Assembly (NCBI GenBank): GCA_010093685.1
Contig: MU006227.1
Coordinates: 124,001-188,000 of the forward strand
Reading direction: 5' to 3'
From: Ophiobolus disseminans
Taxonomy: Eukaryota; Ascomycota; Dothideomycetes; Pleosporales; Phaeosphaeriaceae
DNA: 64,000 nucleotides
Part shown: positions 31,494 to 41,881 of the stretch, piece after piece
Layout of the letters: the number at the start of each line of letters is the position of its first letter
Position numbering within the stretch: position 1 is the first letter of the stretch
Translations under genes and position numbers: made by a program
Notes under the pieces: generated by a model
What the model was told of the DNA's origin: nothing
Database searches by the model: none
What the model saw: only the letters and a program-made list of their open reading frames with translations

Positions 31494-33671
31494 TATGATG
31501 GCAAAGGTTGTGGTTGAACTACCCGGAGGCGGCGTGGACGACGGACCTGCATTCTTTGATATTTTTGGGCCCAGTGCAAGCAACAGATCTTCGGTCATCG
31601 TGCATAGTTTCGCCCTGTTTGCCTATGCCGGCAGATGGAATATTTCAGCGTCGTGCGACCCGACTAACTCGCAGCCTCTGTGCACCGATCGATACCGAAA
31701 TTGGATCTCAAGTATGTGGTGCATTGGAACTTTCACCTCGGCTTGTATTTTGTATGGACTTCTGGGGCATATCGCCACTTCCGGCACAGATCCGCAAGGC
31801 GCAACAGAGTACTGTGATCCAAGTTCGATTTGATCTTGGTTTCTATTCCGAGAACCAAAGTGAGCTTACCTCTCACATAGATAAATCTGAACGCCCGCTA
31901 AGTAGTTGCTACAGCATATGCACTTCTCAAAAAGATGTTTCTGTATAATGTGTAGTCGCAGAACGGTCTTCAAACGCGAAGTCAAGAGCTTTGGGCGCTG
32001 TTGCCTTACTACGACGGTAACTCAACATGGACTGCATGCCATGGCATTCACTGCGCAAAGCTTTTAGGACGCTTAGGTGCAGGTGTCTTCTCTGGAGCTG
32101 GTTATCCATGGAGCTTGCAGAATAGTATGTACCACACGAAGTCCAGCCGGACATATGTTTTGTTAATCAGAGCTGACTCGCCAAGCTGAAAATTGGGCAC
32201 TATATGCCCTCGCCCGATATGTGCAAACTACCGTAAGGGACCAAGCGTATCCCTGGCTTCCTCTACTCGACGGGCAGTTGGAGACTATGGGTATACCTAG
32301 ACTACTGAGTACCCTTGCTAACAATGGCATAAGCGGCATCTACGCCACTGCGGCATTTAGCTCGAATGCGACGTACTCCCAACTACGTTACAACCAATCG
32401 CGGTACCAAATTGCACTGAACGAAGGAGCTCGGTTTTTGAATAACACCACTGGTGGAGGCATTGATCAGAACCGACTGTTCGATCTAAGAACAGCGTCTC
32501 TGACTCCTTACCGTGCCTATTACGCAAACTTTACTGCCAGTCTCGACAAGTTCATCGCAGATTACGAGAAGGCGGTCAGCAATGGAATTCTGAGTTTTGG
32601 ACTTGGTGGAGGGCATTCATGCTTCAAAAGAGATGATCATCCTACTTTTCAGGGCTATGGTGTCAAGGAGGCCGTACAATCGAGCCGCGAGTTCTGCAAC
32701 AAACTCCTCAAACCTATGACGGAGTCATTTAATAACAGCGATTGGCAGGAGAGATTGATTTCCCCGCTATTACAACAAGGCACCAAAGGCAGAAAATCTG
32801 CGCTTCTATACAGCCTGCCACAAGCAAGTTCGAACCGCAGCATAACTTTCGGGATCGCAGCAGACTTTGGCGCTGTTATATACCGTTTCTACTCGAACTT
32901 CTTTGACGGAACTACTTTCGATGTATTTGTGAAGGGTTGTGAGCGCGTTTTCACAAATTTGATCATCGACGTAAGTCTTGAAACAATGGCCAACGCCTTT
33001 CTGGGGGATTGCTAATGAACACAGTGCGGACCTGAAGAAAATACTGTTTCCATAGGGGGCGCATTATGTGGTTGGGTCAAGTACGCATCCCATCATCTTG
33101 TTTGCTTGTTTTCAAGTCGTGATTAACTTTGAAACAGTCCTATGCCGTTTGGAGTGACTCGTCCCCAAGCACAACAAAGTTCCCTGATCTCCCATTCCAA
33201 TAAGCAATGGAGTGTAGGAACTTTGACGCCACGGTCCATGAGCGAGCGGCGCAAGTTCTTGGTCCAAATATCGACGGGATGGACCCCAATAAGCTTTGTG
33301 CCTGTTGGCTGCCCACGGAAAGCGCGTGGTTGGATAACTCAGACGTGTTCTGCAAACCGAAAGGAGGATGTGGAAAAATGGCTGAAGAGAAAATTTGTAC
33401 TTTGGCGCTGGATGTTGGGTTCAAGTGCTAGTAAGGACATGTGCACAATGAGTAAAGTAAGGTCTTATTTGTCGGGTTCAAGTAGGCGCTTCGTAGCATA
33501 TATGTTTCTTTTCAATTATCCGCAATGCAACATGCTTCACTTTACCGCCAACACACAAGAGCGCACGAAGTTACTCAAGAGTGGCAAAGCTCATGAAGGT
33601 AATATCGATATATTGTGAACACATAACAACGTCCACCCAACAGACCTTTCTCCGCTTAACTCAGCACCACA

Positions 33672-34430
33672 TCACAACGACCCACCCGTTTTCCTCCAAA
33701 TATCCGAACCCACCCCACCAACCTGCAACAGCGTCTTCGCCGGCGCCTCCGACCCAAGCAACAACCGCATCTCCGGGTCCCCCTTCTCCATCGCCCTCCG
33801 ATACGCCGGCCTCTCGCCAATATCCTTTAAATAGCGCAGAATATTCGCATACTTGGCATAGCTCACCAGCGGGCCAAAGTACCGCTTCGACGTCAACGAA
33901 TATATAGTCATGATATCCGCGGCCGTGAAGTCATGGCCGGCAAGCCACTTATTCTGAGCAAGGTGCTCGTTTAGAATTGCGAGCGTCTGGTCGAGGCCTA
34001 CTACGGAGAATTGGTATGCGGCGTTGTCGGAGGGGATCTGGCCGATTTCGAAGAATGTGAAGCGGCTGAGGAGGGCTTGGAATGTGCTGTTGGACCAGTG
34101 GTACCAGTATAAGTAATCTGCATACCCTTCTTCGCCAAATGTTTTGAAGAGTCGTTTTTCTTGCAACTGGCTGCCTAGTTGTCCTGCAGCGTTCTTGGCT
34201 AGAATGTATTCGCAAATGGCTCCGCTTTCTTGCAGGGTGATGCCGGATTCGGAGTCCTCGATGAACGGCGCTTTGCCTGTTGCGTTTCCGGGCACGTCTT
34301 TGAGGGATTGGGGTGCGCCGATGGGGTCGCGTGTGTGGTGGACGATTTTGTAGTCAATGGAGAGCTCTTCGCAGAGGAAGAGGATGCGCTCGCTTTGAGA
34401 GACGCCGAGGTGGTGGACTGTGAGGACCAT
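33672..34430 (-). CDS. Glutathione S-transferase family protein
   Basis: Single exon, 252 aa. The ATG at 34430 gives MVLTVHHLGVSQSERILFLC, the first beta strand and active-site loop of a GST thioredoxin fold; the frame is open a little further upstream but without ATG. GKAPFIEDSESGITLQESGAICEYI (about 50-75) is the cis-Pro and glutathione-binding Glu/Ser-Gly part. The all-helical C-terminal domain follows, with NKWLAGHDFTAADIMTIY near 160-178 (the conserved N-capping box region). It resembles fungal GTT1-like GSTs, which conjugate glutathione to electrophiles and peroxides. Likely cytosolic or ER-associated. It lies right next to the decayed secreted-protein cluster and is intact. Confidence 0.9.
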   Translation of the reverse strand: MVLTVHHLGVSQSERILFLCEELSIDYKIVHHTRDPIGAPQSLKDVPGNATGKAPFIEDSESGITLQESGAICEYILAKNAAGQLGSQLQEKRLFKTFGEEGYADYLYWYHWSNSTFQALLSRFTFFEIGQIPSDNAAYQFSVVGLDQTLAILNEHLAQNKWLAGHDFTAADIMTIYSLTSKRYFGPLVSYAKYANILRYLKDIGERPAYRRAMEKGDPEMRLLLGSEAPAKTLLQVGGVGSDIWRKTGGSL

Positions 34431-35094
34431 TTTGTTGTGTTGTTGTGGTTTCGCGTTAATCAAAATGTGGAGAAGTACCAAATGCTTGAGAATATATCAC
34501 ATTATCCTACGCTTGTCTGATCCTCATTTTCTAGTTTGTGAGAATGGATCAGATATGTGACGTCATTGCTCGAATCGTGGTGGACGGAGCGATGCGTTCA
34601 TGTTGTACCCGAGGTCAAAAGTGTGGGGTTATCGTCTTGGACGAAGTACACACGTCTAACATCTCGGAAAACTCCTGGTCCAATTCCTCTCCGCTACTGC
34701 TGTGTCATAGTCCCAAGCATGTTTTGCTCTTGCCTATACTAGATTCCAAAGTTTGCCCAAATACAACAAGAAAGACTGCGACTTCCTTCTTTCCAGTCTA
34801 CGTTCACGGCTTCAAGGACCATCCAGCCTTCCTGATAGCACTTTCCCAGAATGTAGTAATAGTGATCTGGCAATTCCGTCTGCTTAGCTACCGCATGCAT
34901 GACTACTGATTTGCAAGTGCGCACCGGATAATGACAAAAGGGTACTGCATGAGGAATCTACTGCTACTTACAACATATTATACGATACACATTCAACATT
35001 GAAAAGTCCATGGCTGAAAGCTAGCTAGATCATCTATCAGCTCTGTATTATGTTCACTACCTCCTATTCCTCATGCACATGAGCCACCATCCAA
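34431..35094. other. Intergenic
   Basis: GST promoter and 3' side of the SET-domain pseudogene. No gene recognised. Confidence 0.4.
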
Positions 35095-35956
35095 TCATGA
35101 GAGCGGATAAGGTCCCTGCGAAGCTCGGTTGTACTCGTCCCGCAGCAAGAGGTCTTGCACATAGCACGTACTAAGCACCACGTTTAGCTCATTAGTGTAC
35201 CTATGCGTATACAAGTGCTGTTCAACGAGCAGGCCGGCATGAGCAGCAAGCACAGCCTTGCGGTAGTTCGATTGGCGCAAGTGGAGCTCTCCCAGAACCA
35301 GACATCTGTGAAACGGTCAGGAAATAGGCTTGAGGAATTTGCGACTTGTGCACTTACGATTGAGATAGGACTTCGTCCCACTTCCCCCATGTGGTGAGCA
35401 TTCGGATGAATGTATGAAGCCTATCGATGTGCGTGGTCAGATTCGGCCCGGTGAGTGTAGGTGCTGGTGCGAGGAGAGTTGCCCAATACATCCCGGGGGT
35501 ATTCCTCTCAAGCGAGTCCATTTGGGCTGGAGTCATCGCTGGACCTCCCGCGGGTGCCACCGTTGAACATCCTGCACAGGTGCAGGTGAAGTGCCTATGT
35601 GCTTGGAGCTCGTTATTGCGTACGGTGTGGTCGGTCAGCCAACGATCTTCAATACAGTTCATGAAGATATCATCTCCAACTGCAATGGCTTTCGTAGCTA
35701 CAAGCCGGCATTGGCCCTGTGGGTCACCCCCTCCCAGATATCTACCTTTGCATTTGGGAAGCAAGAGTGATTGACCGCAGAAATATACCGGTAGACAGCC
35801 ATGTTCATGTTTGTACGATTCTTGTAGTGGAAAGCGTTGTGTTCGAAACGCTCCACCAATTCCGTGCGATGGCGAGAAGAGCCTCACAAGCTCAGCAACA
35901 ACGACGCGCTTACGCCTTTTCCATAGAAGCTCTCTGCAAGTCAAACGCCTGTTCAA
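35095..35956 (-). pseudogene. SET-domain protein, probably broken or with two ultra-short introns
   Basis: The open frame 35956-35354 ends with RLVATKAIAVGDDIFMNC and the post-SET-like Cys cluster HFTCTCAGC (about 35567-35593), typical of fungal SET-domain proteins (possible lysine methyltransferases). The preceding core motif AVNHSCFPNAK (about 35745-35775) is in another frame. Frame changes near 35870 and near 35740 compensate. Removing 31 nt (GTAAGC...GTGAG) and 29 nt (GTAGAT...CCACAG) restores one frame, but introns that short would be abnormal. A normal intron, 35357-35306 (52 nt), joins the last exon 35305-35095, which reads LGELHLRQSNYRKAVLAAHA. The 5' end is not defined; an intron-like segment (GTTAGT...TTGCAG) lies further upstream. 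Confidence 0.5.
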
Positions 35957-36720
35957 ATATTCTTACCAACTAACCTTCATCACGAGAGTGCTTGCCCAAG
36001 GTTGCTAGAATATGGGATAGCCTGCATGCCCACATCGTGAGATCAGATCGGGATGGAATAGACCCAGCAGCAGTGGGCAGGTGGAGTCGTTAATCGGAGG
36101 TTCCTAGCTGTCGTTCCATCCACACACATACAGTGAGTAAGAAAATGTCGTGAATGTTGGCTTGTCAAACACGCGGTAGGATCATGTTCAAAACGACGTC
36201 CTTGGTCGCCGTTAACCCACCTGACCCACCGCATCCCTGCCAAGCCCCATCAGGGGCCACCCAATCACGCCCTCCCACCTTCCTCTCCCCCAAGCAAGCG
36301 CCCCAATCCGCACCCAATTCCCTCGTGGCGCGTCATCATCTCCCCGACCATACCTTCTCCAGCTCGTCCTGCGCCACCCATTCGCCTACACGCGAGCTGT
36401 ACGAAGGGCTAGAGCTGCATTCGAGCAGCTGAGCAGCGGTGACGGCACGTGCGTTCGTGACGGGCGCGCTATCGAAATGCTTGTTTACAGGGGAAATGAA
36501 TCAGTCTTTGAACAAAAGGCGAGTGAGGGACGGGCGCGTGTTGAGCGTGGTTTTGCTTGTGCGAAGTACCAAAGTCGATCTTTACTTGCTTTGAAGTGTT
36601 TTTGTCGCTCTTTATTGTGCTTTTGGAAATATACGTACTATACTGCTGCTACTGCGGAAGTTGCTTAATCGATAACCTACCTACCCATCTGATTATACAC
36701 GACACGAATTAGAGGCAGAG
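35957..36720. other. Intergenic
   Basis: May include the unseen 5' part of the SET gene (35957-36020). The rest is the promoter and leader of the wall-protein gene. No repeats seen. Confidence 0.4.
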
Positions 36721-37278
36721 ATGGTGCGCGCAGCATTCGTTATGCTGGGGTTCATGGGTGCGGCGATTGCGCAGTGTACGTCTTCCCACTCCCCTCCCAG
36801 CTACACAAACTCCATGAACACCATACTGACAACGTGATGTATAGACACAGGACCAATGTTCGACCCCGGCAACGCCCCCTTCTTCGGCGTAAGCTCCCTT
36901 GTGATCCCCACGCCCAGCAACGGTGTTCCAACGCTGAGTAACGCCTTTCCCTCCGTGACCGAGACGCCCACCTTCATCCGGTCGCGCGTGTCCTCATCCG
37001 CCTCGGTCTCTGGCTCTGCGTCTCGCTCGGTGCAGACGGGTGTGTCGCGCAACGGTACTTTATCCGCGACGTCGTCTGCGAATTCGACATCGGTCGCGCC
37101 ATCGTCGAGCATGTCGTTGTCGTTGGTTTCGTCGGTTGCGACGTCGGCTTCTAGGAGTGCGTCTGCTACGGCGTCGGTTTCGGCGCCGGCGCAGAGCACG
37201 GCTGCGGCGGTGGCGAATGGGCCGGGTGTTGTGGGTGTGGTTGTTGGGGGGCTGTTTGCTGGGTTGGCGATGTTGTAG
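36721..37278 (+). CDS. Small Ser-rich secreted protein, GPI-anchor type
   Basis: Model: exon 1 36721-36775, intron 36776-36844 (GTACGT...GTATAG, 69 nt), exon 2 36845-37278; 162 aa. The N-terminal signal peptide is MVRAAFVMLGFMGAAIAQ. The middle is Ser/Thr/Ala/Val-rich (SSSASVSGSASRSVQ and similar), suited to heavy O-glycosylation. The C-terminus AVANGPGVVGVVVGGLFAGL is hydrophobic after a small-residue stretch, as in GPI-anchored cell-surface proteins. Few or no Cys. No known domain; a cell-wall or surface role is inferred from layout only. An acidic 132-aa frame on the other strand is its shadow. Confidence 0.75.
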
Positions 37279-37686
37279 ATAATTTGTAATGTGGGGAGGG
37301 GATAGGAAGAGTTAGGATTGTATAGGGGAGGTTGGAAGTGGACTTCGCAGTCATGTCCGTGTTGTTACATACGAGAGGACCGAAGTGGAGGTTAGTGAAC
37401 AGTGGTGGTACATGTGATATAGCCCGTAATACACCCCGTCTTACCAGGACCTGAGTGATGTAGGACAAGGAATGCTCGTGGGCGAAACCACCGACTTGTA
37501 CGTACTCGTCGGGAAGAAGTGAAAGATTCCGAAATTGCGTAAATCGAAAGGGTATATTTCAGAGTGCTCGTCAAATAATCCGATACAGTAGATGCCGTAG
37601 AGCACCCAGCTTTTCCTTTCCCAAGTACAACGCCACCCAACGCCATCATAATGCATACAACTTCTTCGACAATTTCTTCCAACTAT
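37279..37686. other. Convergent intergenic region
   Basis: Between the 3' ends of the wall-protein gene and MRT4. No gene recognised. Confidence 0.5.
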
Positions 37687-38447
37687 CTATTCCTCCATAG
37701 CGCCGACCTCCGTCACCGACTCAGTCGCAGTCGAGTAGTACGCCTTGAGATCGATCTTGAAATCCGCCATAGCCACGCCAAACATCTTCAACAGCGCAGT
37801 CTGATGACTGTTCATGATATCGCCCTCGTTGCACACCGTATACGGCGCATCCAGCACAATCTTGCCCTTGTCCAGCTTCGTCGGCATGCCCCATTTCCTG
37901 ACCGTCGTCTCGACGCTGTGCGGCAGCGGCACGTCGTCGTCCTCGGGCAGCTCGCCGCCTCTTGAGTGCACGACGCCGGCGGGCACTGTGAAGGTCTGTG
38001 AGGCGGTGACGCCGGCGCGCGCAAAGTCGGTCTGCGAGTATGCGGCGAAGTACTCGATGATGTCGGCGGGGTCGCGGTTTGTGAAGAAGAGTCCGACGTT
38101 GCCGGCGAGGTGGGCGGTTAGTTGGGAGAGGTTGGTGAGGTGCTCTTCTGCGGGCGTCTGGCCGAGGGCTTTGGCCATGACTTTGGTCTTGCCGAAGAAG
38201 AATCTGCCGGGATGCTTAGAAATATGCATTTTAGATAGATGTGAGGATAAGCATACCGGCTGTCTGAGAACTCAGCGCGCACCTGCTTCAAGTACGAATT
38301 GCGCATGTTCTCCACCGCGAAGACGAAGATGTGCTGGAAAGTATCCGCCGCTTCCTGGACATTTGCGAAAAGCTTTAGCGACAACTCCTTGCCCTTCTTA
38401 TCCGTCTTGGTAAGATGTACGATCTTCGCGCGCTTCGATTTGGGCAT
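37687..38447 (-). CDS. MRT4: Ribosome assembly factor Mrt4
   Basis: Model on the minus strand: exon 1 38447-38257, intron 38256-38204 (GTATGC...CGGCAG, 53 nt), exon 2 38203-37687; 235 aa, nearly the same as yeast Mrt4. The N-terminus MPKSKRAKIVHLTKTDKKGK is characteristic. The join gives DSRFFFGKTKVMAKALG, the rRNA-binding loop shared with ribosomal P0/L10. Further on, GNVGLFFTNRDPADIIEYF and the C-terminal GVAMADFKIDLKAYYS match the family. Mrt4 holds the place of P0 on pre-60S particles in the nucleolus and is later exchanged. The gene is divergent from MDM10. Confidence 0.95.
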
Positions 38448-38671
38448 TGTGGCGGTGTTGTGCTTGTCGTGGTTGAGTTTGCTCGGTGCGCGTAAAAAGT
38501 ACGAAGTCGGTCGCAGTTTCCAAAAATTTAGGCGGGGACTTTTTGGCGAACCGCCGAACTTGGCAACCGCGGCTCAAGTCCGCCATCAGATGCAGGAGCG
38601 ACAGTGTCTTCCCCACGCTATTCACTCTTTTTGCAAGTCGGGTTCGACGATGATGCGCCGATGACAGAGAC
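38448..38671. promoter_or_regulatory. Compact divergent promoter (MRT4 / MDM10)
   Basis: 224 bp between the two start codons, so promoter and both leaders must overlap closely. No TATA box is obvious. Confidence 0.6.
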
Positions 38672-39944
38672 ATGTTGGACTTCATGGATAATGTGCAACA
38701 TGCATTCTACGAAGCTTCACACTGGAATGTTGACAATTCCTACGGCGCATTGAATGCGACTGCGCGAGGTAGTGCTTTTGACACGTCTCATTCAAATTCA
38801 GATATTGACTCTGCATGTAGCATTGCTCGACTTTGACATACCGCGTGGACTACGTCTGCAGATATCGTCCCTCGCCGCGCCGAACTTTGCGACTTCCTAT
38901 ACCCTAGGAAGTGTGGGGGTGGTCGATGGCTCCGTGTCCTACCTATACTCGTCACTACCACTGCGCAAAGACTTTAGGAGCTCGAGGATAGACCTCCATC
39001 ATGTCATCCGAGGATACAAGCACCTACAAGAGCTGAGGAAGCCAGACGAGAAGTGGTTCTGGGAAACATGGCATGCTGGAAGGCGGGTCGACCGCAAGAG
39101 TGAGGGTGTGGTCACTGGCTCGCAGTGCATCAGCTAAAACACAGCAGACACCCTCCTGTACGGGCGCATCTTCCTCCCCCAGTCAAGACTCGAAGCCTTG
39201 TATCTGCGCCGCCTTACTCCAACCCGACAATTGCGCATCGCCGCCGTGAGCGACTCCAACCTCAACAATGGCGGCACAATCCTCACCCTGCTCCAAAACG
39301 ACTTCGGCAAATACAGCACAGAGTACATGTACAGCACCGACTCCGCCCTCATGGGCCTGCGCGGCCTCTACAATTTCGGTCCCGATCCTCGCAACGCGCC
39401 CACAGATCCCGAGCACGCCGACCCCGCCCACGGCCGCTTCAGCGCAGGCGCAGAACTCTACTACGGCATCCTGAACAAGAGCGGCGGCATAAGCACAGGC
39501 CTGCGCTTCACCACGCTGCCCAACCACCCAGGCTTCCCCTATACCATGACACTAACCCTCAACCCACTCATGGGCAATCTCTCCTCCACATACGCCGTCA
39601 AGGCCGGCCCCAATCTCGCGCTGTGCTCGCGCTTCGACTTCAACTTCTACTCGTACGAGAGCGAGCTGCAGCTCGGCTGCGAGTTGTGGCGGCTCCGCCG
39701 CAGCAACGCGGACACGCAGTGGGCGGTCAAGAAGCTGCGGCCCGACTGGAAGCGGGCGGCCGTGGCGCCTGACGACGATGTTGCGGGTGTGCTGAAGGCG
39801 AAGGTGGATCAGGATTGGCGCATTGGGCTGCTGTGGGAGGGGCGGATTAAAGAGCTGCTTTTCACGCTGGGGGCGAGTTTGGATCTCAAGAAGAGGGAGC
39901 AGATTTTCCGGAGCGTGGGGCTTGAACTGCAGTATTCGTCTTGA
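38672..39944 (+). CDS. MDM10: Mitochondrial distribution and morphology protein Mdm10
   Basis: Model: exons 38672-38768, 38821-39099, 39145-39944; introns 52 and 45 nt; 391 aa. The second acceptor is CAGCAG, so a one-codon shorter form (exon 3 from 39148) is equally possible. Starts MLDFMDNVQHAFYEASHWN, the typical Mdm10 N-terminus, followed by LLDFDIPRGLRLQISSLAAP, FATSYTLGSVGVVDGSVSYL, DTLLYGRIFLPQSRLEALYL and ends FRSVGLELQYSS, the C-terminal beta signal. It is a beta-barrel of the mitochondrial outer membrane, part of the ERMES tether to the ER and of the SAM assembly complex. MRT4 is the divergent neighbour. Confidence 0.95.
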
Positions 39945-40870
39945 ATGGTGGAGGTGCGGGATTAGTGGTGTTGCATTGATGGTATGGAAACCACTGATGG
40001 TTGTGGATTCAACGCCATGAACAGCCTTACCCTTTCTTCCACCACAACATCTCGAAGCATATCCACATCCACATCCACACACACACACCCATCCTGGAGC
40101 CCTCACCCGACTCCACCCCCACCACCAAACCGCATCACCCACCCAAACAAATCACCACGTCCCACCCCGTCGGAGCTCAATGAAAACACCTTGTCCGCCT
40201 CGCCACGCCCCACCCCGTCTCGCCTTCACCAAACACACCGCACAACGTCAACATCCTAGCCCTGCGTTTTACTCCCGATGGTGTGACAAGTCTGTGGGGA
40301 TGCCAAGCCTGCGTTACAAGCACGCGTTTCGGACTGTTTCCAATGTCGTGGCGCCGCGAACGGCAAACCATGAACGGACTTGTTTGCGCATGGGGTGTAG
40401 GCTTGATCGGGACTGCGAACATGTGCAGCGCGGTGCGGGACGGTGATTGGGAGTGGGGATCTCGGGTCGTGGGTGTGGGTGCTGGGGGAGTTACTTGGTC
40501 GACACGGTGTGCGTGCATGGTGCAGGAACTGTGCGGGTTGTTTGGTGTGTTAGCGGTATGTATTAAATGAACTGCGTTGCTGACTGAGTCGTTTGCTCAA
40601 TGCGCTGTGCATGGATGAGTTGTGCGGGATGTTCGGTGTGTTAGTGGTGTGAAGTGAACTGCATATGCATGTTGAGGGGTCACGGCATTGTTTCGAGATA
40701 CAGCATGTGTTGAAGGGGATCTTGTAAGGAGACTACATGATGGTAGATGGTCGATGGTGTCGGAGTGCGCTTGTAAGTGTGATTGTGTAGGTGTAGGAAA
40801 TGCAGAGCGCCTCGCGCTGATGTCGACAATTTAGAATCTGTACCCTGCTGCACCGAGCGAGCCTTAGCCA
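39945..40870. other. Intergenic with short microsatellite
   Basis: 40061-40089 holds (atccac)n followed by (ac)n. The surroundings are C/A-rich. No gene recognised; 3' regions of MDM10 (+) and of the uncertain gene (-) meet here. Confidence 0.5.
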
Positions 40871-41881
40871 CTATACAAACTTGAAGATTAGAGGCTCGTT
40901 TTGCACGTGGACCGCCAAGTAGCCTGCTCTCCTTCCATCCATCTGCCAGCGTTCCTTCTTGTCGACAATACTACCCTTCAGCAGATCCTCCTTCTTCCCA
41001 AACTTCCACCTCCAGTATCCTCTGATATCCTTTGATATCTGGGCTTTGTATGTGTGCCCTAGCATAAGATCCTCGGCTTCACCCATGCTGCTGGAGCCGT
41101 TCTCGTCAATCTCAACAATGTCTCTTATTGTGTGTTGGTATCGCCACACTTGTCCTGGTCCAATTTTCCACGAAGTCGGCATCGGCTGGAACATCGGGGC
41201 GTGGGTCACTGTCCCAGCATCCAAAACTAGCGTTGAACTCAACTTCCTCTCCCGTCTCAACGTCTACACACTCTTGGGGCAGGATGAGCTTTACGAAGAG
41301 CTTAGGAGGATCAGGGTGGTCGTAAATCGTGAATTGTATCTTGCCAGCGGTATCTCGGCTGACGATAGTCTACGGGCTGGTGGTATGGAATCCAAGGGAC
41401 ATCCGGGAAGTTAGTCGTCGGTGTAGTAGGCCCATGTCTCACCTCCATTCTTGGAAAGCCGAAGCTCGTACGTCTTCTCATGCTGGAAGATCGACTTCCA
41501 CACCGTGCTAGTCGTGTCCATGTATAGACTGCCTTGCGACTGGTCGCCCTCGGGTGAAAGTGTTGGCGGTATGCTCGTACGCCCGAGTGGGGAAGGGTCT
41601 CCGGCAGGGACGGCGATGATGTCGTCCTTACCAAGCTCTGTCAGCTCAATCAATCCGGATCGTAACGCTCCCAGAAGATCAAGATTCTTGTTGCTGGGTG
41701 CGTCATTGACGTTGAGACTTAGGCAGACCAGGGTCACTGCGCGCTCGGTGTCGAATGGTTTGATCTTCAACCTGTTGTGTCCGAAGTAATGATCTTGTTT
41801 CAGTGAGATTTCGGTAGGACGGGGCGCAAAGTCTTGATTGAGGGTAAGGGACAGTGCAGGTTCGCGTTGTGGGGAGGTCAT
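40871..41881 (-). CDS. Hypothetical protein, three-exon model uncertain
   Basis: Best model on the minus strand: exon 1 41881-41443, intron 41442-41354 (GTGAGA...CCGAG, 89 nt), exon 2 41353-41270, intron 41269-41227 (GTGTAG...GCTAG, 43 nt), exon 3 41226-40871; 292 aa. The ATG at 41881 gives MTSPQREPALSLTLNQDFAP. Later parts read HYFGHNRLKIKPFDTERAVT, IQFTIYDHPDPPKLFVKLIL, APMFQPMPTSWKIGPGQVWR and YWRWKFGKKEDLLKGSIVDK. The three parts look protein-like in their own frames, but both introns are atypical, so the gene may instead have frameshifts. No signal peptide and no domain I recognise. Confidence 0.4.

Larger units (their letters stand above)
30017..33431 (+). pseudogene. Secreted family copy C, split by a mariner insertion
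   Basis: Signal peptide MFLSAILSWTGILCAVAAQ, then TIKFDNTCNDAQKGVIERAF. The mariner element at 30204-31493 lies inside the coding region. Removing it and one TA copy joins ...KDAA to MMAKVVVELPGGG, matching ...DSYMMAD in copy B. Downstream: WNISASCDPTNSQPLC, YYDGNSTWTACHGIH, ENWALYALARYVQ, YPWLPLLDGQLE, a 264-codon open stretch (32221-33015) and YAVWSDSS, then TAA at 33201-33203 before MECRNFD...LCACW...FCKPKGGCG. The segment that in B holds VLRKLMQHTPP is not clearly present. The donor at about 33080 is also out of phase with the last exon. Non-functional. Confidence 0.7.

Noticed and set aside
36801..37199. 132-codon acidic frame on the minus strand
   Set aside because: Shadow of the Ser/Ala/Thr-rich wall-protein exon; the sense frame has signal peptide and intron.
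39125..39772. 215-codon Arg/Pro/His-rich plus-strand frame
   Set aside because: Out-of-frame shadow of MDM10 exon 3.
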